Part shown: in pieces, positions 54,881 to 64,000 of the stretch
Position numbering within the stretch: position 1 is the first letter of the stretch
Layout: the number at the start of each line of letters is the position of its first letter
DNA from: Girardinichthys multiradiatus
Lineage: Eukaryota > Chordata > Actinopteri > Cyprinodontiformes > Goodeidae
Assembly: GCF_021462225.1 (NCBI RefSeq)
Contig: NC_061800.1
Span: 8,315,814-8,379,813 of the forward strand
Direction of reading: 5' to 3'
Length of the DNA: 64,000 bases
The notes under the pieces: model-generated
What the model saw: the letters and a program-made list of their open reading frames with translations, nothing else
Database searches by the model: none
Told to the model about the DNA's origin: nothing
Position numbers and translations under genes: made by a program

Positions 54881-57030
54881 CAAAATTTTTATTTAGTCTA
54901 CACAGGTGTTGCTGAGATATCTTTACAATTTGTTTAGGTCATATTTTGCAGTCTGTTCAGTTTTCTCTATCATCTGTTATGTTTTTTGAACTGTTACATC
55001 ACTGTATTTGCTATTGAACAGGTAAATAAGGTCACTGACCTCCGGCTAATCCCTTTCTCGTATCCACCATATTTATTTCTTGCTGTGATTTTGTAGTCCA
55101 ACCATGTATGCCTAGTCCAACCAAGTATGCCTATGCTGCAAGAGGATAAGTTTGGTTCGGTTATTGGGTGTGGGAGAAAATTCCTATTTCCTGACTTTAA
55201 GGATGAGTGCCTTCATCAACCTCCACCAGTATTAAGAAGGATTTGCTGAAAGACTTCATCTGATTAATGAGTCAGTTCCTTCTGTCAATGGAAACGACAG
55301 ACGCAGCAAAGCAGTAAGCTGCAAATAATGATAAAATGACAACAAACTTTATTTTAGACATGAATTTATTGTGTTGATATGATGTCCTGGCCATTGTTCT
55401 GGTAGCAGTAGCATCGTGCCTTGTGCTTGTGTTACCGCTTTGTGCTTTTAGCTCGAGGACAGAACCATACTGGGTGTCTTGAATATTATTATTACATAAA
55501 CTACATAAACTGTTTAGCATTGTTTTTGCCATTTTTATTTTGTTATGAAAAATAGCCCAATGGGTTAAAGTGGAGCTCTCTTTGACCTCGAAGGGGGCGG
55601 AGTGTGAAGGGCTTCAACTACCATTTAAAGCGACGGCATCAAAACAAGTTGCTCTCAGATGCAGAACAGGGGTAGAAGAGGGGCCTGTGGAGCTACAATA
55701 ACAAGGAATTCAGACCAAAGCTTTGCAATTCCGCTTTATATCGACCACAACTGAATAAAAAGGAAGGATTTAAAACCATGATATGTCCCCTCAATCTCTA
55801 TCTGCTCGTATGGTCAGAAAGCCTGGCAGGGAGACACTGGAGTCAGGGATATGATCCTGCAGTCATGTCTCAGTGAACATGCAATACTGCATTCACAATA
55901 CTCTGAGTGGGTCCTTTGTAGGGCTTGGGGTTCATCCAAAAAATTTTCCCAGCGATCTCACATTGCCCATCATAATCAATGGAAGAGATGTTATGAACTT
56001 CCTCCTTCTTTCTTTTCACTTTGCTTCTGTTCTGCATCCATGGCGCCTCCTTTTCAACTCATCAGCGATTTGGAGTTGTAGATGAAGTATTATTTGAGCT
56101 TTAAAGATATAAAGCAGCTGCTCCTGGTTGTAAAAAACAAAACAAAAAACACCTTGTTGCCATGGTTATGCATCATAACAAATGTACAGAAGTAAAAATG
56201 GATTACCAAAAATCCTTCCAGCTGCACAGCATCCCATACTGCAAAGGATAATTGATAATATTTTGAGTTCTTAAAAAGAATATGTCAGAATGGAAAGTAA
56301 CAGAGCTGCTTTAACATGCTGCCACCTTGAGTGCCTCAATTCTAGAATATTTTAATATAAAAAATAATGTGAAAATCATCTGACTTTAGATAGAAAACCA
56401 ATTATTAGGTTGGATGTGATTTTCACCAAGGTGAAGCTTCATCAAGAAGCTGCAGTTAGCTGTCATCTATAACCATACTAAACACATATTATAAAGGCTT
56501 GCAGAGTGGAATCTCTCTCTGGGAGATGATGAAGTATTTCAGCAAATCCATCACATCCTCATTAAAGTGTTCTCCTCCAGAAGTACTTTGTTATTTTCTC
56601 AGCTTGTTGAATGTTGCTATGACACAAGTCGGGCACCCTGGGACCTGCAACGCATTAAAATTCACATCACAAGGGAAGCTGTAGAGCAGCAGCGAGTCAA
56701 GTGTTCACTTGAAAGGTGAACGGATTATTGCTCTTGCTCCCCCAAACTGAACAACAACTGAATAGCAGCACTTTTGCTGTTTAGAGGCATCATACTGGTT
56801 TAAACAACACCACTACATTAAATCTGAGGTGAGAGAAGTGGCTTTATATGATAGTGTGCTACGTTTTGGTTGTCGCTGCTACATTGCAGTTACATAAAAA
56901 CAAAATGTAGAGATGTTTGGCCGGTACAGCAGGTACATCTTTGGTAACAAAGCATCAGAGTAGGCTGGCCACATTGATGTTATAGTAACCTGCACTTGTA
57001 TGGTTTTCAGCCTTTTGAGTAATTGTGTGT
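54881..57030. other. No gene recognised
   Basis: Two kilobases without an identifiable gene or repeat family. Open frames at 55,272-55,532 (-) and 55,851-56,085 (+) have no family features. Confidence 0.4.
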
Positions 57031-57058
57031 TGGTGTGCGCGCGTGTGTGTGTGTGTGT
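57031..57058. repeat. (TG)n / (CG) alternating microsatellite
   Basis: TGGTGTGCGCGCG then TG units: an alternating purine-pyrimidine tract of about 28 bp. Confidence 0.9.
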
Positions 57059-57238
57059 TTGTGGGTTGTTTTCCTGTGTGTATGATAAAGAAAGAGGGAG
57101 AGATTGTGAGGATGTGAGGAAGTGAAAGAAAAAAAAATAGGTGTCTGGTGAGATGTTTACATCAACATCACAATTAGTTGAATATCAACTCTTAAATTAT
57201 TAAATGCCAATAAACTTTACCTATCATCTAATCGGTGT

Positions 57239-57830
57239 TTACTGTTTAATCCTACCTGCTGTTGTATTCAGTAAAGCGATGGAGTGCAGTCCATTTACAT
57301 AAAGCCTGTCAACCGTGACTACAGCTTGGGCTCCCTCCATGATGAGCTTCTTCCTCACAGGAAAAACAGCTTGTCGGCGGTGAAGGATGTCCTTTGGAAA
57401 TTGGTTGTCCCCACTGTAGTTGTACCACACACTTCCTTACCGCAGCACTTCACTTGTTCTTTCTTTTTGAAATGTTCGAACTTTGCTTCAATGGGTCTAG
57501 GCCGGGGCTGTCCAGCTGCTTTGTTCCCAGACAATGCACACAGTGGAATGTGATGGCCTTGACGACATTGCTCGGGATCTTGAGCTCTTGGTGGAGGAAA
57601 TCTCACACAGTGGACTCACAGTGGCCTCTGTGTGTTTTTCTGTGTGCTCAGGAAGGCCAGAGAAAACAAGGTTGTCCTGCATGCTTCTCGCTTGAATATC
57701 TAGTATGGTCTCCTTCATTTTCCTGGTGTCCCTGGAGAACTGTGTCATCCCTTCGGTGAGTTTTTGCACACTTTCTCTCAGAGTCTTGTTCTCAGCTACT
57801 AGTGTCACCAGTGTTCCTGGCTGCATTCTA
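57239..57830 (-). pseudogene. L1-type LINE ORF1 fragment
   Basis: Minus strand: AENKTLRESVQKLTEGM, FSRDTRKMKETILDIQARS, MQDNLVFSGLPEH (57,640-57,800), GLDPLKQSSNISKRK relic, then NQFPKDILHRRQAVFPVRKK and VDRLYVNGL (57,280-57,410). These are the coiled coil end, RNA-binding domain and C-terminal domain of fish L1 ORF1 proteins. Frameshifted in the middle; no ORF2 nearby. Confidence 0.82.
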
Positions 57831-57831
57831 G

Positions 57832-57864
57832 CAATTGCCTTATGCCTGGCATAAAGCAATTGCC
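57832..57864. repeat. 33-bp near-perfect palindrome at a LINE/LINE junction
   Basis: GCAATTGCCTTATGCC and its inverted copy, one mismatch each side of the central base. It lies exactly between the L1 ORF1 relic (minus) and the start of the L2-type LINE (plus). Confidence 0.85.
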
Positions 57865-58797
57865 GACGATGGCATCCTCGGAGCTTCGCTTTCTCTTTGT
57901 TTTTGTATTTTGTGTGTCTTTCTGTTTTTCGAGCCACAATCCTGTGGTCTCATTCAGTAGAGAGGAACTTCTCAACATCAGAGAGTCCTCTCTTGGGTTT
58001 TTTTCACCATCTTTCATCGATCCGAGGTTCACTGAGCTCCTGGTGAGCGGAGCTGCAGCTCTATACGGGATCCTGCGCCGAAAACGGCGGAGGGTAAACC
58101 GTGCTGGCGCGCTGGTAAAGCTCCGCAAAAGAGGACTTCGCACACCACTGCCGTCAATCCATCTGGCAAATGTCCGCTCTCTCAACAATAAGATGGACAA
58201 GCTGTTTCTTCTCACCGGTAAAAACACGGACCTCCGCGGATCAGCGGTTCTCTGCTTCACCGAGACATGGCTGAATGAAAACATCCCGGACCGCGGACTG
58301 CTGTTGCCAGACTTCCAGCTGCTCAGAGCGGATCGCAGAGCGGAGGTATTGGGGAAGAAGCGAGGAGGCGGAATCTGCTTTTATATAAATGAAGGTTGTT
58401 GCAGAGACGTAAAAGTGCTGGAAAAACATGTAGTCCTGATCTGGAGTCATTTTCCATAAACTGTAAACCGTTTTATTCACCGAGAGAGTTTTCCTCGTTT
58501 ATAATAATCGGCTCAAATTTTCCACCGCATGGCTGCACTTCTGCCGCGGAAAAACATCTTGTTGAGCTGATTACAGACGTGGAGAAAAAATACACGGACT
58601 CTTTCATCATAATACTGGGAGATTTTAACAGAGCAAACCTCTCCAATGAACTCCCCAAATACAGACAGCATATTAAGTGTCCCACCAGAGACAAAAACAC
58701 ACTGGACCATTGTTACACAGCTTTAAAGGACTCATATCATGCTGTTACCAGGTCTGCTCTGGGTGGAATCAAAGCAGATGCTACAGGCCTGCTATGA
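57842..58797 (+). pseudogene. LINE apurinic-type endonuclease domain, broken
   Basis: First frame (to 58,459) gives SHNPVVSFSREELLNIRES, RRKRRRVNRAGALVKLRKR, IHLANVRSLNNKMDKL, VLCFTETWLNENIPD and KKRGGGICFYINEGC. After a one-base loss near 58,430 the next frame gives CSPDLESFSINCKPFYS, DSFIIILGDFNRANL, IKCPTRDKNTLDHCYTAL. NVRSL, TETWL and GDFN are catalytic blocks. After SALG the expected SDH triplet is missing: about 40 residues are deleted before MLQACYECTDWTVFE. Confidence 0.85.
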
Positions 58798-58863
58798 ATG
58801 CACAGACTGGACTGTTTTTGAAACCTCAGCCACTGACCTAAACCAACTAACTGATGTGGTGAC

Positions 58864-59842
58864 TGTTGAGGTAGGAAAACTTTACTGGCCGTCAGTTAAC
58901 TCTTATATTACTAACCCCAGCCTAAACACCCCAGTCCTCGTCAGGATTGAGTTTGGATTGCCAAATCCGGAACTTATTTGCTTCAACACCGTCACCATTT
59001 AAGTATCTTCGGTGAAAAGTATGTTACAGCCTCAACATTCAAGTATCTCGGCTAAAATGTATCTTGTCTCAATCAACAAATATTTTTACGCTATATATCA
59101 TTTCTTTACCGTAAGCCATTATTTCAACCAACAAATATTTTACCCAAAACTGATCAAGACTGTAAATTTAAGAGAAAACAGATATCTATTCCACAACACC
59201 ACCTACACTATTAGCAGGCAAAAGGAGAATAAATATAGATCTCCTTACCATTTTGGTTTTGGGTCGACCCTGTGGTGTTGTAGAACGACGTCTGCTTACA
59301 TTACTCCTCATCTCTCATCGACTCTTATTTGGCACCCAAAGGACAATCCTCAGTCAGAGATCAGTTGTACGCTTCCACAAGTTTATAAAAAAACAATCTG
59401 AATTCAGAGAGGGGACACACACTTACACTGGTACCTAGAAACGTCTGTGTGTTGTCCGTTTTGGAGGGGCCACAAATACCTTTATATACCCCTCGCTGCT
59501 ATGCAGTACACATACACAATCATTCTATCTGTGGATATCTCCCCAGCAACCATATAACCTCATATCCAAATAAGGAGTACTTCTGGTTTTTCTCTTATAA
59601 CAAACTTATCCTGCCTTGTCTCTAGCCTTGTCTCCTTCCCCGATTTATGACCTTGCCCTCTCTGTGCGCTGTTCTCCCCTGTCTTCTTCTGCCCCATCAG
59701 TGATTCCTTGTCCTTCACTAATTTATGACTTTGGACTCTCTACTTCACTCCCTAAGCTTGACCCCCCCTATGCTCTATGTACACATGCCAGTTACACACA
59801 GAGATAGTTAATATTACACACATAAATAGTTTATATTCTACA
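58864..59842. mobile_element. Probable solo LTR, 979 bp, inside the LINE
   Basis: The inserted block starts TGTTGAGG, ends TTCTACA, and is flanked by TGAC on both sides (58,860-58,863 and 59,843-59,846). Removing it joins GATGTGGTGAC to ATCATACATC, which reads DVVTSYISF, the continuous LINE protein. TG..CA ends, a 4-bp duplication and a TATA-like CTTTATATACC at 59,480 fit an LTR of a retrovirus-like or Gypsy-like element left after LTR recombination. No internal genes remain. Confidence 0.8.
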
Positions 59843-59846
59843 TGAC

Positions 59847-61689
59847 ATCATACATCAGTTTCTGTGAGGACATGTGTGTGTAGACCAAGACCTTCTGCAC
59901 CTTTGGGAACAATAAACCATGGTTTACTCCACACCTCAGGAATCTGCGCAGGGAAAGGGAAGAAGCTCACAGCAGTGGAGATTGGGCACAATACAGGCAG
60001 GCCAGGAACAAACTAACAAAAGAGATCAAAGCAGCTAAGATAAGCTACAGTGAGAAGCTTAAGAACAACCTTTCTACTGGTGACACTTCGGCTGTATGGA
60101 CTGGTCTGTGAAACCTGACTGCCTACAAGAGCCCCTCCACCCATCCTGAACAGAGTCGTCTCCTGGCCAACCGTCTGAATGGCTTCTACTGCAGACATGA
60201 CAAGAAGCCATTCACACCTCAAATCATCCCCTCTACATCCCATTCAGGAACAAATTCCTCCCATAAAACAACCAACCCCCCACCATCAGATCCTCCGCCA
60301 GCACTAAAGATCTCCGAGGAAGAGGTAAACAGGCTCTTTCAGCGCATGAAAACAAAGAAAGCTGGAGGACCTGATAACGTCTCCCCATCATGTCTGAAAG
60401 CCTGTGCACATCAACTTGCTCCGATCTTCACAAGGATCTTCAACAAGTCACTGGAGAAATGTGAGGTCCCCTCCTGCCTCAAACGATCCACCATCATCCC
60501 GGTGCCCAAGAAACCCACCATCGTAGGATTAAATGACTACAGGCCTGTAGCCCTGACATCTGTGGTCATGAAATCCTTTGAACGGCTGGTGTTGAAGCAC
60601 CTGAAAGACATCACAGACCCCCTGCTGGACCCCCTGCAATTTGCTTACCGAGCAAACAGGTCAGCAGATGATGCTGTTAACTTAGGTCTACACTTCATCC
60701 TGCAACACCTCGACCATCCAGGGACGTACGCCAGGATCCTGTTTGTAGACTTCAGCTCGGCCTTCAACACCATCATACCAGACATCCTCCACCAGAAGCT
60801 CACCGAGCTCAACGTCCCAGCCTCCACCTGTCAGTGGATCAACAACTTCCTGACGGACCGACAGCAGCAGGTGAGACTGGGGAGCATCTTCTCCCGATCC
60901 AAATCAATAAGTACTGGTGCCCCCCAGGGGTGTGTTCTATCCCCACTCCTCTTCTCTCTGTACACAAATGACTGCACCTCATCGGACTCGTCTGTGAAAC
61001 TCCTTAAGTTTGCAGACGACACCACTGTCATTGGACTGATCCAGGACGGTGATGAGTCTGCATACAGACAGCAGGTGGATTGGCTGGTACACTGGTGCGG
61101 TCAGAACTACCTTGAACTGAACCCACTCAAGACTGTGAAAATGGTGGTGGACTTTCGGAGAACACCACCCCCATACACCCCCCTCACCATCCTCAACAAC
61201 ATTGTATCGGCCGTGGACCACTTCAGGTTCTTAGGAACCACCATCTCTGAGGACCTGAAATGGTCTTCACACATAGACACTGTTCGGAAGAAGGCCCAGC
61301 AAAGACTGTAGTTCCTGAGGCAACTCAAGAAGTTCAACCTTCCACAGGAGCTGCTGGTGATCTTCTACACTGCCATCATTCAGTCTGTCCTGTCTTCATC
61401 CATCTCAGTGTGGTTTGGCTCATCCACAAAACAAGACAGGTCCAGACTGCAACGAATAATCAGGACTGCAGAGAGAATAATCAGGGCTGACCTTCCCTCC
61501 ATCCAGGACTTATACAGGTCAAGGGTCAGGAAAAGAGCTGCCAAAATCTCTGCAGACCCCACACACCCTGCACATAAACTGTTTAGAGTTTTACCTTCAG
61601 GCCGCCGCTACAGAGCACTGTTTACTAAAACCAGCCGCCACAAAGACAGTTTCTTCCCCCAGGCTGTTTCTGTGTTGAACATTCAATAG
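59847..61689 (+). pseudogene. LINE linker and reverse transcriptase, one stop in the RT region
   Basis: Linker: FGNNKPWFTPHLRNLRRE, then stops. RT from about 60,346: KAGGPDNVSPSCLKACAHQL, IPVPKKPTIVGLNDYRPVAL, LQFAYRANRSADDAVNL, ILFVDFSSAFNTI (first Asp), STGAPQGCVLSPLLFSLYTN, KFADDTTVIGLI (catalytic Asp pair) and LNPLKTVKMVVDFRR. A TAG at 61,309-61,311 follows KKAQQRL; the same frame resumes FLRQLKKFNLPQE.. and ends PQAVSVLNIQ-stop at 61,687-61,689. The RT core is otherwise intact, suggesting a fairly recent insertion. Confidence 0.9.
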
Positions 61690-61735
61690 AGTACAAAACA
61701 ACGGCATACAGATGTTGCAAATGCACCTTTTTTAT

Positions 61736-61865
61736 TAGATATGTGTATATTGTACATTGTAAATTGTAAGTTTGTATATTCTGTAATGCAGAATATTGCA
61801 TTGTACATTGTATATTGTACATTGTAAATTGTAAATTGTAAATTTGTATATTCTGTAATGCAAAC
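61736..61865. repeat. A+T-rich tandem repeat in the LINE 3' region
   Basis: Units of TATATTGTACATTGTAAATT and a longer unit ending TTTGTATATTCTGTAATGCA occur twice (61,745-61,789 and 61,807-61,862). Minus-strand frames with repeated Tyr/Ile/Gln come from this. Confidence 0.9.
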
Positions 61866-61957
61866 ACAGAACAAAAGAGCAAAGTGTACCAGAGGAAAAT
61901 TCCTTGTTTGTATGTACGAACCTGGCAATAAAGCTGATTCTGATTCTGATTCTGATC

Positions 61958-62842
61958 AAGGCTGGTCAGCTTCTGGTTCAAAATATCTGTGAAGTTGTTA
62001 TTTGGTGAGGTGGTGGTACTGGTGGAGCATTCATACCGGGTCCACTTTGATGTTGGAGTGACCGACAATTTGTGTGGTTTGCCCATTACAACTCTGAAAA
62101 GACTCGTCAGTGTAGCTCTGCAGACTATCAACAGTTTCCTTGTCCAGGTTTTTGTTGATTAGGCAATGATTAATATTTTTATTTGCATATGATATTCGGC
62201 TTGGTTTAGTGGGCTTATTTTATCTGAGCTGGAGAGTTTTTTTTTTATAAACGCCATCTTGAATGTTTGCTCATGTGGCACTCTCACGACAATTTGGCAC
62301 ATCCCACTTTGTCTCTCCCAAACCCTGGTGCTTCCTAGAAATAAAGTTCTACTTCTGTGTTCACATGGAATGCAGCATTATATGTTGACAGATGACTTTG
62401 AGAGATCAATACTAAATCAAGACCCACTTCACAAATCAAATATTTACCCTGGAAACTATTGGCACACATAACTGAAACAACCACAGTTAGAAAAACCCAG
62501 AAAAGCCCACATAAGATTAATTTGCTCCTATGTACCACCTGTTTTTAGGTTGCACATACACATGTATGATATCCATAAATAAAAATACCACAGCTTTCTA
62601 TTGTCCTGGTATTTACACATTAAACATTTTCAAACAAAATGACATGATCTAATTGCTTTTAATTAAAACAAAAGGAACAAAAGTTTTCCGACTGCAGCTG
62701 AAATAATAGAACATATTGATTATAGGAGTTATGTTATATATAATATTTATTTATTGTTATTTTAATTGGAATACATAGACTAGCAAAAATATGTCGTGTA
62801 AACACCCACTAAATAAATTAAAGAAGTTTTCAAGTAAACATA
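61958..62842. other. No gene recognised
   Basis: A+T-rich sequence downstream of the LINE, no identifiable feature. Confidence 0.45.
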
Positions 62843-63010
62843 CAGTGCTCACCATAAATAAGTACACCACACCAGATTTGTCAGAAAACCTTTGGTTTTC
62901 TTTCAGAATAAACATTTTCTATAGGATACCATACTACAAATAGTCCTACAAATGTGGGCCATCGATTACAAACAAGATTTGCTCAATTTCATTCAATCCA
63001 TGTTGCAAAA
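62843..63010. mobile_element. Mariner/Tc1-type terminal fragment
   Basis: TACAGTGCTCACCATAAATA then AGTACACCAC is a terminal sequence I know from fish mariner-like MITEs. The second end is not visible before the next repeat. Confidence 0.55.
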
Positions 63011-63054
63011 ATGCCTACACACCAATTAAAATCTTAGGAGAAAAGCCAAACTTA

Positions 63055-63190
63055 CTCTCCGCTTTATCCAGGACCGGGTCGTGGGGGCAGCAGACTTAGT
63101 AGAGATGACCAGATTTCCCTCTCTCCAGACACCTCCTCCAGCTCCTGTGCGGGAGCCCAAGGCAGTCCCAGGCCAGCCTAGAGACATAGT
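63055..63190 (-). mobile_element. Rex3 3' end, minus strand
   Basis: Reverse complement of the Rex3 tail at 41,780-41,930: TTTATCCAGGACCGGGTCG, GGGGGCAGCAGACTTAG, CTAGAGACATAGTCCCTCCA. Only the last 130 bp or so are present. Confidence 0.85.
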
Positions 63191-63633
63191 CCCTCCAGTC
63201 TTGGCGGTTCGTCCTCGGACCCCTCCAAAACAGTACCCAGAACGGGATCAGGATCAGGTAGCGGGGGTAATTGCGTCACGGAGGGCAGAGCTGCGGCGCC
63301 GCGCCGACCTTCATGGAAGCCAGGAGCTGAAGTGTCGTTCCGACCCTAAGTGGAGAGGCGAGCGAAGGAGGGAGCAGGAAGCCTCCGCATGGAAGCAATG
63401 ATTTCCTCCAGAGCTTTCTGACGCTCGGCCTCGATGGAGAGGTGGATCAGCTGGCAGTGGGGGAAAAAGCTGCTCCATTCCTCCAACCAGTCCTTCAGGC
63501 TGTTGACCACCTCTTATCTCTGCCATGGTGAGCTGGGAGAGGTCGCAAGGTGTGAAAATAACCTGGCTATTACTTAACCTCTTTTGAACTCCTTCTCAAG
63601 TCTTCTCGCTTGGTCCTGTAGGCTGGATCCTTG
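63191..63633 (-). pseudogene. Gypsy-like element leader and gag start (fragment)
   Basis: Minus strand from ATG at 63,524-63,526: MAEIRGGQQPEGLVGGMEQL. This follows about 110 bp of leader after the LTR. The position (just inside the LTR) and the style of opening fit a Gypsy-type gag of fish, but no zinc knuckle or other diagnostic motif is present. Cut off by Rex3 at its 3' side. Confidence 0.45.
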
Positions 63634-64000
63634 TGTCATATTGTTGGGTTTGTGGTAGGACCAAAGTGCAGAGAAGAGACCAGGAGCACAATCAATGAAG
63701 GTAAGTTGAATTTAATAATTCCACACTCACAAAGGCAGGCAGGTAAACCAGGAGTATCCAGGAATAGAGCCAGACCAGAACTGAGAGTAACCAGGCATAA
63801 CCAGGTGCAACACAGGGTATCAACGACAAGGATTTCAATGACGTAAACAACAAACACACACTCAAACACAACTCAAGGATCCAGCAGGAAACTAAGGCAT
63901 CTAAGGAACTTAAATACAAACAGGAAATGCAGTGAGAACCAATGAACAACAATACCAGGTAATCAAGGAAAACACAGAACAGGTGTGGGTGACACTACTG
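63634..64000 (-). mobile_element. LTR of the same element, running off the window (partial)
   Basis: Begins TGTCATATTGTTGGGTTTG, then GGACCAAAGTGCAGAGAAGA and TTGAATTTAATAATTCC, as in common reversed fish LTRs. The other end lies beyond base 64,000. Confidence 0.5.

Larger units (their letters stand above)
57842..61957 (+). mobile_element. L2-type non-LTR retrotransposon, nearly full length, split by an LTR
   Basis: An endonuclease domain, linker and complete reverse transcriptase follow in order on the plus strand and end in a 3' tail of CTGATT repeats (61,933-61,957), typical of fish L2-clade LINEs. Damage: frameshift near 58,430, internal deletion near 58,765, solo LTR at 58,864-59,842, several stops in the linker, TAG at 61,309. 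Confidence 0.88.

Noticed and set aside
58864..59842. Protein-coding gene from the 129-codon frame at 59,012
   Set aside because: Lies wholly in the inserted LTR block; no retroviral or host domain and no support for translation.
61625..62131. 168-codon minus-strand frame with repeated YNLQ-type residues
   Set aside because: Caused by the A+T-rich tandem repeat in the LINE 3' region.

Overview
The window is vertebrate nuclear DNA, almost certainly from a ray-finned (teleost) fish. It has spliced exons with GT/AG borders, an A+T-rich background, and a dense layer of elements typical of fish: several Tc1/mariner families, hAT, Rex3, Rex1/L2-type LINEs, tRNA-derived SINEs and Gypsy-like LTRs. 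I see no bacterial genes, operons, CRISPR arrays or rRNA genes.

Region 1 (about 1-22,300, + strand) holds the 3' part of one host gene, a calcium/calmodulin-dependent cyclic nucleotide phosphodiesterase that I call pde1a. Fourteen exons from 763 to the TGA at 21,656-21,658 join in phase to 599 codons including the stop. They cover the end of the regulatory N-terminus, the whole HD-type catalytic domain and an unusual acidic C-terminus. The 5' exons and promoter lie outside the window. Its introns carry a complete but decayed hAT element (7,762-9,783) with a perfect 8-bp target duplication, four Tc1-like copies or remnants, a Rex1/L2-like fragment and a SINE.

Region 2 (22,300-43,600) has no recognisable host gene. 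It holds Tc1-like copies, including a young one nested in an older one at 27,240-29,600, SINEs, a Gypsy-like LTR with its polypurine tract (37,380-38,105), a Rex3 insertion with a 14-bp duplication (41,570-41,939) and a long foldback hairpin (40,507-40,630).

Region 3 (43,615-51,983) is the most interesting part. Inverted repeats of about 0.8 kb flank three decayed genes: a CCDC106-like protein (- strand), a HECT-type (G2E3-like) ubiquitin-ligase-like protein with SAM-like and Gly-Gly-Gly-Thr-Arg modules (+ strand), and an integrase-like DDE protein (- strand). Two later Tc1 elements interrupt it. I read it as a large DNA transposon that carried ubiquitin-ligase-like cargo.

Region 4 (52,000-64,000) is LINE-rich: a Rex1-like relic (- strand), an L1 ORF1 relic (- strand) head-to-head with a long L2-type LINE (+ strand) that is split by a probable 979-bp solo LTR, a Rex3 end, and the start of a Gypsy-like element running off the right edge.

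Only pde1a looks like a functional host gene. The one long intact transposon reading frame is the 334-codon Tc1 transposase at 49,189-50,193, and it carries a double substitution in a conserved motif. Family names are from recognition of protein motifs and repeat ends; no database search was possible.
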